From Cladorhizidae sp. MBARI D1340-BT2 (taxonomy: Eukaryota > Porifera > Demospongiae > Poecilosclerida > Cladorhizidae): 64,000 bases of DNA. The notes beneath the pieces were generated by a model. It searched no databases, had not been told where the DNA came from, and saw only the letters and a list, made by a program, of their open reading frames with translations. Shown here piece by piece: positions 33,933-46,139 of the stretch. The stretch covers positions 17,349,302 to 17,413,301 of the forward strand of contig JAQNBH010000013.1 of assembly GCA_028752905.1 (NCBI GenBank), given 5' to 3'. The translations under genes and the position numbers were made by a program. Positions within the stretch are counted from its first letter, which is position 1, and each line of letters begins with the position of its first letter.

Positions 33933-36900
33933 TATACAAGTGTAATAGCTGCTGCTCTGAGAAGTCTAATTAATGGCTCAGTTTGATTGTAAGTAGTAGG
34001 CTGCCAATATATGTTAGGTTTTGGTCCCCTTTTACCTATCTACTTCAGCCTAAGCTGGTAGTTAGGTTTAGATAATCTAATTAGCAGTGACTACAACTCA
34101 ACATAACTAAGTCTGAGTAAATCAAACAGTGAATAAGCTCCTGCCAGAACTACTTTAAATTGATTAGCCCAGCAGAGATTTTAAATTAAGGCAGGACCAT
34201 GCAACAAATAGCCAGTGAGATTGTAGTAAAGTTCTGAAACAACTACAAGTAAGATTTACTAGTGTGACCTGTCACATTACACGTGTGCATGCTTATCATG
34301 ATAGGTGCAAGTTCTGTTAGGCTGGCTGGCCTACAAAGACTAGATTCTCATACTTTGTAAATAGTCAGGTAATTCAAGTAATGATCTACTCGACTTTTAT
34401 TCTAGGTCAAGCAAGATCAGCCATCCTTAATGCAATTGCAGACTATCGTAGGGAAACTTGTGTGGAGTTTATTCCACGATCAAATGAAGATGACTATGTA
34501 CGAATCTTACCAGGAAGAGGGTGAGTAGCAACTACATACCAGTACATAATTTTCAGAGTCGCAGATTTTATTGGGAAATTTTATGTGTGAATGTATTTAA
34601 TATAAATGCAGTAAAGGTTATATAAAATAATTTTTGTTTTGTAGATGCTTCTCCTACATTGGCCGAATTGGAGGTCCTCAGGACATGTCCATTGGTAGAG
34701 GCTGTGAATACAAGGGCATTGTCATGCATGAGATGTTTCATGCCCTAGGGCGCTGGCATGAACAGAGCAGACCAGACAGAGACCAGTTTATTAGAATCCT
34801 GACAGATAATATAGAAAACGGTCAGTACACCCCTTCACATTGAATTTGGTATTACACTTTTGCTTTTTAACTGCTGCTACTGGTGTTCTTGCAGTTGTTG
34901 CTATTATGCTGTTGATTTCATTGTTGACATTGTGTTCTCAACTGATGTGAAATTTTCATAGATTATGGGATTATTCACTATATTATATATTATAACAAAA
35001 ATAATTATGATCATTTCCCTGCATTTTTATTATAGGAACTGAGAGCAACTTTGAAAAAACCAATCCAGCTTTTGTGACTACCCAAGGAGTCCCTTATGAC
35101 ATTAGATCCATCATGCATTCTTCTTCTACAGCTTTCAGTCGTAATGATCAACCCACAATCCTACCACTAGATAGCAGGGTCTCACCCAGGTCGCTTGGTC
35201 AGAGAAATGGTCTTTCAATAATGGACCTCCAACATGTGCAAACACTATACTGTGGAGGTGAGTGTAGAGGTCTTCATTATCTACATATTATTTTGAAATG
35301 CACTGATACTGGTTTTGATAATTTCTCATTCCCTAAATCATATTGCACCGTGCTTTAAATTACAAATACGAAAATCTCTGATATTCAACATTATAATATT
35401 ATACTAATTGCAGATCATCCCAATAACTAAAGTAATTTTATGTATTGTATCATGAAAACATTATTGTTACACAAAAAAATGTGTTTCCATTTTTTAATAA
35501 ACCGAATAGAAGTAAGTAGGTAGAATCTAAGCTTAGTGGTATGATATTGACATTGAAATACTTCCTTAAATAATCTTCAGGTGGTGGGGGATCAACTATT
35601 TCTTGGTCTGCATGGTCATCCTGGTCTAGCTGCAGCAGGACATGCAATGGTGGCACCAGGTCACGAATTAGGACCTGCAATGGAGGAACCAGTTGTGCAG
35701 GCAGCAATATACAGACACAACAGTGCAATACTGAACCATAAAATAGTAAGCAATAATGTACAAGCCAGTGTCATAATGATATATACCACATAGGCATTTA
35801 GCTATTTATTGCCGTTGCATGAAAAGTTCAAAGGGAGAGCTATTGATTCCCAACATCCAGCTTTTAACTTTTTAAAAATGTTATATCTCATTGAATGAGC
35901 AAAACATTTCAGAGTATACTCCGACAGTACATTATGAATATTCTGTACATCTAGTGCCAACTTTCTGGTCTGTGTGGAGTTCTTGGAGTGACTGTTCTAG
36001 TACTTGTGGTGGAGGTAGACAGCGAATGAGCAGGGCATGCTTGAATGGCAACATTTGTTCTGGGATATCGTCACAATTTCGCAGTTGCAGCATGCGGAAT
36101 TGTCCACAACGTAAGTAGCTGATGGAGGGCTAGCATTTAGGATAAACATGTAGAACACTCTAATAAAGGTAACTTTTTCTGTTTGGTGCTAAACTTAGTT
36201 ATTCGTGATTATTTACATGAAAATATTCTTGACACTGTGAATGGAATCCACTGCACAGCTGTAATTGGTTATCATGATTACATATTTTTCTAAATAGGTC
36301 CCGTATGGGCAACTTGGAGTAGCTGGTCTTCATGCAGTAGAACGTGCCAAGGAGGGTACCAGGAAAAAAGACGTCGGTGTATAAATGGGAATAATTGTCC
36401 GGGCAAAAGTGTCAACAGTACTGAATGTAATACGAAGATCCCCTGTGAGAGTAAGTAAGGCATATATACCAGATGTCATCAACCCAACTACCACACAGCT
36501 ACATGCACCTATCTGACTTTACTGCATGGGATTGCCTTAGAAGGCAATGGCTACTGACTAACGATTTTGGTGACTTTGTATTAGTCGAGCTACTATAGAT
36601 ACTCTATTAAAAAATGTTAACAAAAAATAATATAGTAAAAATAAATGGATATAGAAAAAGCATCATATAATTAGAACTTTGGAGTTTTTGTAATGAAGAT
36701 TTATGTCTCAATGATAATAATGGTTCTAGTCTGATTAATACCCCGTCATATATATGTAATATAGGTAAGATTACATGTGTTTACATTACCATGCAGCTCC
36801 AAAACCTAATGGTGAGTGGAGTTCTTGGACTAAATGTTCGGCCCAATGTGGTGGAGGATCAAGGTACAGAGAGCGTAATTGTGGAGATTACCTGCTCAAC

Positions 36901-37615
36901 TGTCAAACAGAAAAGCTATTTTGTAACACCGAAGACTGTGTACCAGAACCTGAACTCAGAGGTATAATACCGAATGTCCTTACCAGCTATATCTTAGCCA
37001 GAAATTTGTCTCTTTATACAGAAGTAGTACTCCAATCTATTTAATTGACCATATTATATTATATAAACCATTCCAAAATATAATTTCATATTTGTACAGG
37101 GCTGAGGTACCGAGGTTGTTGGTATCTGAATGTTAATACTCATAGACTTGGCTCATTTGAAAATACGGCTCCTGAGCTTGAAGATGATGCAAGCCAAAGG
37201 ATTAGGCCAGTCAGCAAATGTGGGAACAGAATCCAGACGAGAGGCTATGATTACTTTGGTGTAACAGTAGGGATGTGTCTGTCGGGCTCCAACAACCTCA
37301 CGGACTATCAGTACTATGCCTCTTCTTTCTGTCGAGATGTAAAGGGAGCTTACACTGAGAGATATGGAGGATGGTTCGTGATGGATGTTTACCAGATTAT
37401 GGATCCAGTCAGCTTCAGTGATTCAATCGCTGAGCTGAATGGCCCTAATGCCACCACAGGTGGTATTGATGTGATGACCACTGGATCAGGCCATGCACTC
37501 ACTTATAATCTTGCTTTGCTTGTCTCGTCTATTTTGGCGTTGTGCTGGCCATAGCAGTAATGTGATGGATATTTTGAAGCTCACAAATGAAAGCACTTGG
37601 ACACTCAACTCAATT

Positions 37616-37621
37616 AATAAA
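37616..37621 (+). terminator. Poly(A) signal AATAAA of gene B
   Basis: AATAAA about 62 bp after the altered stop, within the context TCAATTAATAAACAATT, which is the same after gene C (53327-53332). Conservation in both copies suggests this was the functional cleavage signal of the family. Confidence 0.65.
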
Positions 37622-37629
37622 CAATTGAT

Positions 37630-38160
37630 AATGTGATGTGCCTTTTTATTTATACTGTTAAAGTATCGAATGTATTCCCTCCCCGGCCCCCTTAGTTATA
37701 CAAACAACATCTACAACAACAATAACCACAACTTAATAATAAGAAAGAAAATAAACTATATATACTATTATTTTTATTGGGGAATACAGTCACACTTCCT
37801 ACATTTGGTTTGACCCCTATTATAAAGTGAAATAGATTAAACACACAAATTCTAAGTGCAGACCCCTCCTAAACCTCCCACTAGACCATCCCTACAAGAC
37901 TTTATTTTTAATACACACAGCATAGAAAGCAATAAGATCAAAACTGCAATTTCTCATGCACCTCTCCATATTCTTGCTACAATCATAAGCAATAAAATCC
38001 TACAACCTGTCTATAACTTATATTGTATAGACCTCAGGTTAATGATTCTTTTTGATGTTGATCAAATGATACCCACAGATTTAATAACATTGAACTACTT
38101 ACCATGGAAATCAAGTGGCCATGCACAGTAGTCCTTGGAGTTGCCTACACTCCTCCTGGT
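37630..38160 (+). repeat. Downstream module of the protease copies (copy after gene B)
   Basis: Collinear with sequence after gene C (about 53350-53820) and after the truncated gene D (about 61660-62040): 'tcacacttcct', 'cctattataaagtga', 'cctcccactagaccatccct'. No gene was recognised. It shows that the duplication unit extended past the genes. Confidence 0.65.
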
Positions 38161-38679
38161 GTGTTGGTTACAGGGAGCATCCTGACAACTGCCTCTGACA
38201 CCTCTGGAAAAGGAGGAACAACCTGCACTCACCTGATTACTCACCTACATCAGAATATGTAAAACCACAGAGATCAGAGAAGACAGACTACCCACAAACC
38301 ACTACGTGTACTGTGATAGAATCTATAAAAGAGAAGAACAGCAAAGAGAAAAAGAGAACAAAGAAAGAAAGAAAGCGAACAATTAAGAAAGACAATTAAG
38401 ACTGAGTAAGTCTATCATCGAACGAGATAGATTACTAGTGATATTGTGCTTATTGATATATGTTTTTAATGTGCATTTGAGCCATTGTTTTATTGTTCTT
38501 TAATTCTTAACAAGCTCTAGTGAGGGAGTGAGGTTAGTGGTATTGGTATTTACCAAGGTCTTGAGGGCAAGAGGTGTGGTGCATCTAGGTTCTCAGACAA
38601 GGGTTTGGCGTCATCAGAAACTGCTAGTGGCTTATAAGAGGTCACAGGGAGAGAGTTTCTGACAGTTGGACACTTACCA

Positions 38680-38880
38680 TGTGGAACTGATTGTGTAAGT
38701 GATCCAGTCATCTTTGCAGATTTCAGTCTTCCTGACATCAATTGGCAGACTCTAACTGTCCTTATTGATCCCACATTTTCTTTGACTTTGTGTATGAAAA
38801 TATGTTGTTGAAAGTATTGTCATATGAGTAAACTTATGAGGAAACCAACTGATACAGTTCATGGTTCACAAAATATGCAG
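38680..38880 (+). pseudogene. LINE endonuclease fragment (CR1/jockey-like), degenerate
   Basis: Plus-strand text VIFADFSLPDINWQTLTV, then after a frame slip FDFVYENMLL, and later RKPTDTVHGSQN. Apurinic-type LINE endonucleases have 'GDFNLPdInW', then 'F.dfv.e..L.Q.v..PTR'. Order and spacing fit, but the frame is broken and only this part remains. It sits between two pieces of the downstream module. It is a weak call based on short motifs. Confidence 0.4.
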
Positions 38881-39720
38881 CTGCTTGCTGAATTGGCTCA
38901 GCTAAACTTGATATTAAATTTTTAAGTGCTAGTTTATGACATTGAAAACCCTGTGCCAAATCTTTTGAGTGTTTGTCATAAGTCTATAATTATAGATACT
39001 TACTTCCTTTTGTTTGATCCCAATTTTAAAATCAAGAAGAAAATGCTTGAAGTTCTAAAACTCATTTTTCGCATCTTCCTAATAACGAGTCATCCAATTT
39101 CATAATGCTACTTAGAGTATACTCTAATCCTTGTGTAGGTAATAAACCAGTAGTCGCCCCAAAATATTAAAACCATGAAATTAATTAATTTTTTTTGAGG
39201 AATGCTACCCACTCTTCCTGGTGTCAGAACGGTTGTCCACATGGACTGAAGGAGGGGAGGGGTTGGATGATGTGTGTGTGTTTATGGGGGGTGGAGAGGG
39301 GCGGATAGTAGTTGGGAGAGACAAACTCTCTCATCGATCAGGCCTTTTATGCCAAAGTCAATTAGCACCTGGGAGTACAAGTGTTGCCAAAAGTGGACCT
39401 ATTCTGCAACATTTGGACCGTGTCTATTAGAAAACTTGCTGGAGGGTTCCCTGAAATCTAGGAAGTATTCCGTAGCCCTCATAACAGTTAGTCGTGTTGT
39501 AATAGAAGCTTATTACTAACATAGTTAGGATTTATAAGTCTCTAGAAGCTTAAAAAGGCCTGTACCTCCTTGGTAGCTTAAAGGCATGTAAGTCTTTGGA
39601 AGTTTAAAGGCATGTAAAGTCCCTGCAAGCAATTCTTGGACTGGATGAAGGATGTGCTTACCATCATTTTCAAGATGAGTTTGTACATAATGTGGCTCTA
39701 CATACAATTTTAAGTTGTGG
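38880..39720. repeat. Downstream module continued, no gene
   Basis: From about 39180 the sequence matches 62260-62930, including CTATTCTGCAACATTTGGAC and CCCTCATAACAGTTAGTCG. Part also matches 53825-54110. Nothing coding was seen. Confidence 0.55.
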
Positions 39721-39726
39721 ACAGTC

Positions 39727-41190
39727 CTCTCTTTTTTTCCCTTTTTTAAATTTTTTATTTTTTTAAATTTTTTTCCCCACAACAATACTCAATACATAAT
39801 GATAACAAAGTGATAATAAAGTTATAGTGTTTATAATGCTGATAGGCGGCTTTCAACCATGCCCAGTTCAATGCTGGCATCAGGGACACGGTGGAAGGTG
39901 GAGCGGCTTCCTCTGATGCACATCACTGCTGATCGGAGCAGGGAAAAGGCCAGCTTACATCTCATCCATGCCAGAGTCGAGTTGTATGTTGAGCCAATCT
40001 TGGCTGCAACAAGATCAGCTAACCGTTTGTAGAAAGCTGTTGCTTCCTTGCCCATACCTCCTGTAGTAGCAAAAACAAGTGGTGTGAAAGATGCCATTTC
40101 CACCTGCCGTACTCTGTCACCATACTCCCTCTTCTTTATCAGCTCGTGTCTTCTGTACATGGCTGGGATGTTGACATTTCTGTAGCTCGGGTGAAATACC
40201 CTAACATCCAAAAATGCACATTGCTGTCGTCCACAAAACCCCCTCATTCGTAGATCAGCCCTGGCATCATCAACTCTGTTGGCTGATAGTGGGAAGATGG
40301 TCTCTCCTGTAAGTGGTTGAAGTACCGGCTCTTTCTCCACATCATGGCAAACTTCACTCAGCCAATTTGCTGTGAGATTACGAATTTTGTTGTGTCTAAT
40401 GGTGGGTAAGCCACCGTGATGGCAAGTCATGGCATGGTCAACAGAGAATATTCTGCCACAGACGCAATATTGTGGAATATTTTTTAATGTCCACACCAAC
40501 CATACCTCACATTCAGTGCATCGTGGAATTCACCTTTGTTCAAGTTGAACCCTTGGTCTTTGATTGGTTAGGCTGTCAGCCAGATTGATGCACACTTTTC
40601 CTAGGCTAAATCCATTGCTCTCTTAAGTGATTGAGGAAGCTTCGCACCTAATGTTATAGCTTTGGTTTCATTACATTCACGATTTTTGCGATGAAGCAAA
40701 GACTTGATTGGCTGTAGTTCAGGCATGTCGTGATTGTTGGTCTGGTTTGTTATCATCTCCGTGAACTGCTTACTATTTTTTTTTGAGTTTGAAAATTCTT
40801 TTCCTGCAATGGCTGTTGGGTTTGTGATGTTTAAACCTCCAAGTCGGGCAGGGAGTGAAAGTAGTTCTCTTTCCTCTTGAGAGCATGGTTTACGCCCTGG
40901 AATAAACTGCTGATGTATGGCATTTTCCAGTGGTAAAAAAAGAGTGCTAGTATTTTCAATCGTTCTCATAACATATCTCCATCTGCCAACAAGCCCATGA
41001 ACAAATGCTGCATATGCTGCATGTGGTTGTGATTGTGCAAGCTTAGAAAGAGAGGTAATCTCTGTCATCCATTTTTCAACCTTTCCAGCAACGTATTCTT
41101 CTGCAAAAGTGGACGTACCGATCGCAGCCCCTAGGCGTCTCTGGCCTTGTGTTGTTAAATAATTTTTTGGCTTCATCAGTTAAAAAAAAA
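39727..41190 (-). pseudogene. 5'-truncated non-LTR retrotransposon ORF 3' region with RLE-type endonuclease
   Basis: The minus strand reads through 41176-40601 (QGQRRLGAAIGTSTFAEEYV, SQPHAAYAAFVHGL, ERELLSLPARLGGL) and 40499-39831. The linking 40500-40600 is in frame apart from stops (FNLNKGEFHDALNVRYGW). The second part has CVCG...DHAMTC, RHNKIRN, EPVLQPLTGE and ARADLRMRGF...AFLDVRVFHP. CxC...HxxxC plus RHN..R and a D...DVRV pattern fit the zinc motif and PD-(D/E)XK site of restriction-like endonuclease LINEs. The RT itself is missing. Comparison with the homologous module after genes C and D shows the insertion lies between 'gttgtggacag' (39726) and 'aaaattcttgctcaatcc' (about 41190), with an A/T-rich 3' end. 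In-frame stops mean it is dead. Confidence 0.7.
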
Positions 41191-44100
41191 ATTCTTGCTC
41201 AATCCCACATCTCAGTCTATATACAACATTTCCAGAAAGCAACCTCCCAAGAATACTTTTATCAGTAATTGATTCACTACACACACTACATCCTAATTCC
41301 ATGAAGAACTTTGCATCAATGTATTGTTTATATCTATAGAGCTATAATGGACCTGTCTAGTAAAAAGTGTGTTGATGCATATGTGAGACTGACTGTGTGT
41401 GTGTCCATGTGCGCCTTAAAGACTCAGCTGCCTTTGGACTTATCCACACATGTAGCACATAATTGGAAACTCTTGACTAGACCAAACTGTTAATGCATTG
41501 GCTGAGTATCCTTAAATTGACCATAATGTACAACATTGCAACTCAGTGGCAACCCTGTATCTACCCCTAGTTGGGATTGGCTGTTTAAGGATGAAGATAT
41601 AGAGTGACTATAGTGCATCACGTACAAGCTCAAAAACTCCTTTCTGAATGGAGATAGTGGGGAGGGGTGGGTGGGAGGGGGGGCATGTAAAGTATTATAG
41701 GAGAGACCAAGTTTAGTTGTTTCAGCACTTTCCTGTGGCTTTCCAGAGTGGCAATGTTATGTACATCATGAAAACTATTTCTACCTCTAGAGTCATAATT
41801 ACGTTTAATAATATTTTACATTTATTCAATATGCATGTCCTCCCCCTTCCAAATATTCCCATCAAGAATGTTTAGATATGCATAAGGACATGAAGAAAAT
41901 TAGTACAACAAAAATGGGTGGCCGTCACCAAAACTCACTTCCATTTAGTTGACTATGTATATACAATTACCCTCCTTGCCTGAATTTATAGGGTCATGCT
42001 TCATCAATTGGCCTGTTCATTATTAACATAAATATAGTCTGGCGAATAGCTGTGATACTTTTTTGATGAGGCATCTCACTTATTTATGTTTTGTTCAGTA
42101 CATAGCTTCTAGACCTTGCAGTTAAAAGTACACTAATAGTTACTCTTCTATTCATACTCTATCACCAAAGTTAACAAGAACAAGGCTTTGTGCACACATG
42201 TAGCTACTATATGCTTGGCCCCAAAATGGAACGCTTAGTTTGTGGACAGACAATTTATAGCACACAAGCAACAAGAGGTGTGTGTTAGGTAGAGGGATTT
42301 GGGAAAGTCTTTCAGGGAATTCAGATGAGCTTCCATCTATCCCTTAATACTTTTACACTCAGTACTGTTTATGATCACATTCACATGTTCAACACAATCT
42401 AATTTCCATGTTGCATAAACTACATGCAAACAGTCAAATTGTGATTATAATTATGCCAACATTGACCATGCAACAGCACAAAATAGTAATGATTAGATTT
42501 CACGCATTGCAATAGCCACAACAATAATGATGCAGTGTCAAACACAAGATATATTGGGTAATTTTTTAACCACCAAAACAGAGATATAATTATAATAGGC
42601 TATACTTCCCTGCAACACTTGCTAAGATTTATACCCTTTGCTGCACTCACACTTTGTTCGTGTTGTTGTGAAAGGTCTGCATCTCCACTTCATTTTATCT
42701 ACAGCCATGTTTACATTAACATTTAAAAACCCAGTTCCATTTGTAAATCCACTCATTGAAGTGTGTTAACTACAAGGTTTTGAATCTGGATTGAAAGTGT
42801 TTACATATAATTTAAACATGGGTCATGTAAACACAGCTAAATTTTTATATTATTATGCATATTCTGCCAGTCTTGGTACCAATTACCCTCAAAATTAAGC
42901 CGATGGAAAGTATTGTGAAAGTTGAGAGTTTAATTGGTGAAAGTTATGTTTCGAATATTGCTCTGCAGCTTATGGGACGCTTCTAAGTAATCCTGTAGGC
43001 CACAGACATTTTGCGCATTAAGAATGGTGAAATGTACAATTTTTTAGGCTACAGAGAGAATTTTCTCCCAGTAACATGCTAAACACCATCTATTAATCCA
43101 GTATAATGGAGGTATTTATTTTCCCCAATAGCATAATAGAATCAGGCCTACAACTGATGAATGTAGATAGTGCTGCTTGTTACAATCATGGATAACTTTT
43201 CCAGAAAAATTATGGTTATGCACAGTTTTTAATTCATCCTAGTTTACTATTGATAGTCTCCAATGCATTCAACTATATTTTTGTTCATGTCATGGACAGC
43301 AACTTCTTCCTTCACTAATTTCGGTCAAGTAAGCAGCTTTTTTAAACTCTGTTTATGCCTATAATTTAATAATACTTCTAGGTTTACTGTTGCTGACTTA
43401 AAAATATAATATTAAATAAAAATAAAAACATGATTAGTAGAAAGTATTATTGAAGTGAGATATTTATTTACCATGGTAATAATGCTCAATTTCAATTTTA
43501 TGAGACTAACTCCATAGACACACACTGGAGCAACATTACACTTGGAGAGTGAGTAGGCTTAATGTTGTACAAGGCTAATGCAATCCTATGTGAAGCATAA
43601 AGCCCTCTATGTGAACATATGTACTCATCTGCTTTTGTTAGTGCATTTTTCTGCTATGTATTGAACATCTAACCTAGAGCTACATCAGTCCTGATCAAGG
43701 GTAACAAGAAGAAAAAAACACCATACAACTGCCACTTTAAGAATCCTCCAACCTAATTGTACTTGTCCACCATATATTTCTAATTCTCATAATTTTGCTC
43801 TCACTTCACTACATTAGTTGGTAGCCAATGATCAACCATTTTATGTCCAAACTACATTCATCATAGCTGGTGTAAACCAGTAGACTCTCACTAACCCTAT
43901 GTGTGGCATTTGGCATAAACTAAATTCTAGAGCACACATTCTCCAATAATTATATAGACTATCCCATACAGCTGTGACCAAAAATTTAAGTGGATTTTAT
44001 TTCATGGATATTCACATTTCGAGGTTAAACATTCAAGAAAGCCCTCTCTAGTTTACCTATGTTAGTTACTGTTCATTCACATATCAAGTTTCATGGATCA

Positions 44101-44360
44101 GAAAAGAATACAAAAAGGAGAAAATTAATTATATACACTATAACGAGCTAACCAAATTGAAGAAAGTTAGCTGCAAGAGTTTGGTTGTTCCCTTCTCAGT
44201 AAATGATTACTGATCAACCAAACCATTTTCAAAAATTCTGAATCATTGCCTTCCTGATTACTTCAAAAATCATCAGCAGTAAGTAAATTATACTACTTCT
44301 GGCCCCAATGCAAGTAAGGTTCAGACCACATATTGATCTTAGGTTCAGCATGTACATCGC
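41190..44360. repeat. Large downstream duplicate, no gene (other copy about 54140-56560)
   Basis: Collinear with 54140-56560 and, for its first few hundred bases, with 62970-63540. Shared blocks include 'gattcactacacacactacatcc', 'cctttggacttatccacacatgtagcacataa' and 'ttggtagccaatgatcaacca'. No coding region was recognised on either strand. Confidence 0.65.
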
Positions 44361-44570
44361 ATTGGAGCGCACAGCTCGTGCTGTGAAACCAAAGTCAAAC
44401 TGTTGCCTATCAAGGCTATCTAACCCTAATCTATATACTAGAATAACAGTGCAGTTGCCGAAATGGAATGGCGGGCATCATCGAGAAATGGCGAGATTGA
44501 CAATGTCAAAGTGTCATTGCATTCTACAATATGCAAAAGGCTAAAAAATGGGTAGTAATTATTATAACCA
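44360..44570 (+). mobile_element. Short retroposon-like unit with TTA tail, copy 2
   Basis: Starts near 'gtgaaaccaaagtcaaactgttg' and ends 'ggctaaaaaatgggtagtaattatta', running straight into the large TTA array. It resembles 9660-9900 and 47280-47500 but lies outside their shared duplicated block, so it may be an independent insertion. Confidence 0.4.
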
Positions 44571-45008
44571 TTACTACTATTATTATTACTATTATTATTT
44601 ATTATTACTATTATTATTACTATTATTATTACTATTATTATTACTATTATTATTACTATTATTATTACTATTATTATTATTACTATTATTATTACTATTA
44701 TTATTACTATTATTATTACTATTATTATTATTACTATTATTATTACTATTATTATTACTATAATTTTTACTATTATTATTACTATTATTATTACTATTAT
44801 TATTACTATTGTTATTACTATTATTTTTACTATTATTATTACTATTATTATTTACTATTATTATTACTATTATTATTACTATTATTATTACTATTATTAT
44901 TACTATTATTATTACTATTATTATTACTATTATTATTACTATTATTATTACTATTATTATTACTATTATTATTATTACTATTATTATTATTACTATTATT
45001 ATTACAAT
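44563..45008 (+). repeat. TTA/TAC microsatellite, 12-bp higher-order unit
   Basis: About 445 bp of ACTATTATTATT-type units. It gives long meaningless Tyr, Leu or Ile open frames. A TA dinucleotide run follows at about 45066-45098. Confidence 0.95.
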
Positions 45009-45065
45009 TTTTTTATTTAATTTTTTTTATTTTATTTAATTAATTTATATATATAAATATATATT

Positions 45066-45096
<31 letters not shown>

Positions 45097-45129
45097 GATA
45101 TTGCCCTATATATAACTACCAATAAAGAA

Positions 45130-45470
45130 CTAGCTAGCTAATTTAAGTAAGAAATAGTCATCACTAGTATACTGACAAGTTCCTAACACCGCTGCAGTGT
45201 TCCCACGCTGGATCGCAATGGAAATTCTCTGGAGGAGAAAATGATGGGAACGTGGTTCGTCGCACTTTGCTTTGAGATGGCCACCTAACTCCCGAAGGAA
45301 CAAAGATGCCTCCCATCCAAACACTTCAGTGGTCTCTATCCCAATTGGGACAAAGAAATGTGTAGCAACAATGTTTCCGTATTTTTCCTTTTTCAGGGAC
45401 TCGGCTCTGTTTGCCACTGCCCCAGGACCTTCGTGTAATAAGTTGGCATACGATGGAGCAAAGTTGTCCT
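45130..45470 (-). pseudogene. C-terminal fragment of a LINE-type ORF between two microsatellites
   Basis: Minus strand, open over about 110 codons: NFAPSYANLLHEGPGA, KKEKYGNIVATHFFVPIGIE, VFGWEASLFLRELGGHL, HHFLLQRISIAIQRGNTAAV. Animal retrotransposon ORFs ending in a restriction-like endonuclease commonly finish with 'f.P...eT.G..g.eA..fl.eLg......r...fL.qRlSia.qrgNa..vlgt'. The same region in the element at 39831-40499 reads differently, so this is another family. It is bounded by TTA arrays on both sides and has no RT upstream. Confidence 0.55.
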
Positions 45471-45955
45471 TTTTACTATTATTATTACTATTATTATTAC
45501 TATTATTATTACTATTATTATTACTATTATTATTACTATTATTATTACTATTATTATTTACTATTATTATTACTATTATATATTATTACTATTATTATTA
45601 CTATTATTATTACTATTATTATTACTATTATTATTACTATTATTATTACTATTATTATTACTATTATTATTACTATTATTATTACTATTATTATCACTAT
45701 TATTATCACTATTATTATTACTATTATTATTACTGTTATTATTACAGTTATTATTACTGTTATTATTACTGTTATTATTACTGTTATTATTACTGTTGTT
45801 ATTACTGTTGTTATTACTATTGTTGTTGTTGTTGTTGTTGTTATTATTGTTGTTGTTATTGTTGTTGTTGTTGTTATTGTTGTTATTATTGTTGTTGTTA
45901 TTATTGTTGTTGTTCTTATTTTTGTTGTTGTTGTTATTATTATTATTATATTATA
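45471..45955 (+). repeat. TTA/TTG microsatellite
   Basis: About 485 bp grading from TATTATTAC units into GTTATTATTACT and then GTT-rich units. The open frames here (poly-Tyr, poly-Leu, poly-Cys) are low complexity, not genes. Confidence 0.95.
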
Positions 45956-46139
45956 TTTATTCTATATTATTTTTGTTTTGGTATTTATATGTTTCTATTA
46001 GCTATTATTATTATTTTCTTTATGGTATTTTTGCCACATCCTGTTCACATGCTGGCCATGTGTGCCAGGTTGTAGTTTGTATTATGTGGTGGATAACTTG
46101 CTACAGGTATATAACAAGGTCACGTAAGTCATCATTATT

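Larger units (their letters stand above)
20800..37554 (+). pseudogene. Protease gene B: astacin-TSP1 paralogue, disrupted
   Basis: Exon equivalents: 20800-20875, 21107-21275, 34406-34520, 34645-34820, 35036-35257, 35581-35745, 35955-36110, 36298-36450, 36797-36961, 37100-37554. Lesions seen directly: the ATG aligned with copies C and D reads ATT (next in-frame ATG at 20836, inside the signal peptide); a 4-bp insertion in exon 2 gives a stop at 21172-21174; the Met-turn reads SIMHS instead of SIMHY, losing the tyrosine; exon 6 ends in TAA (35739-35741) where C has TGC; a 1-bp loss near the end moves the stop to 37552-37554. Intron 2 is 13.1 kb of nested mobile elements. The zinc motif [13 protein letters not shown], the TSP1 repeats and the four-Cys domain are otherwise well kept, so decay is recent or parts are still used. 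A transcript starting in the intron is possible but unsupported. Confidence 0.8.
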
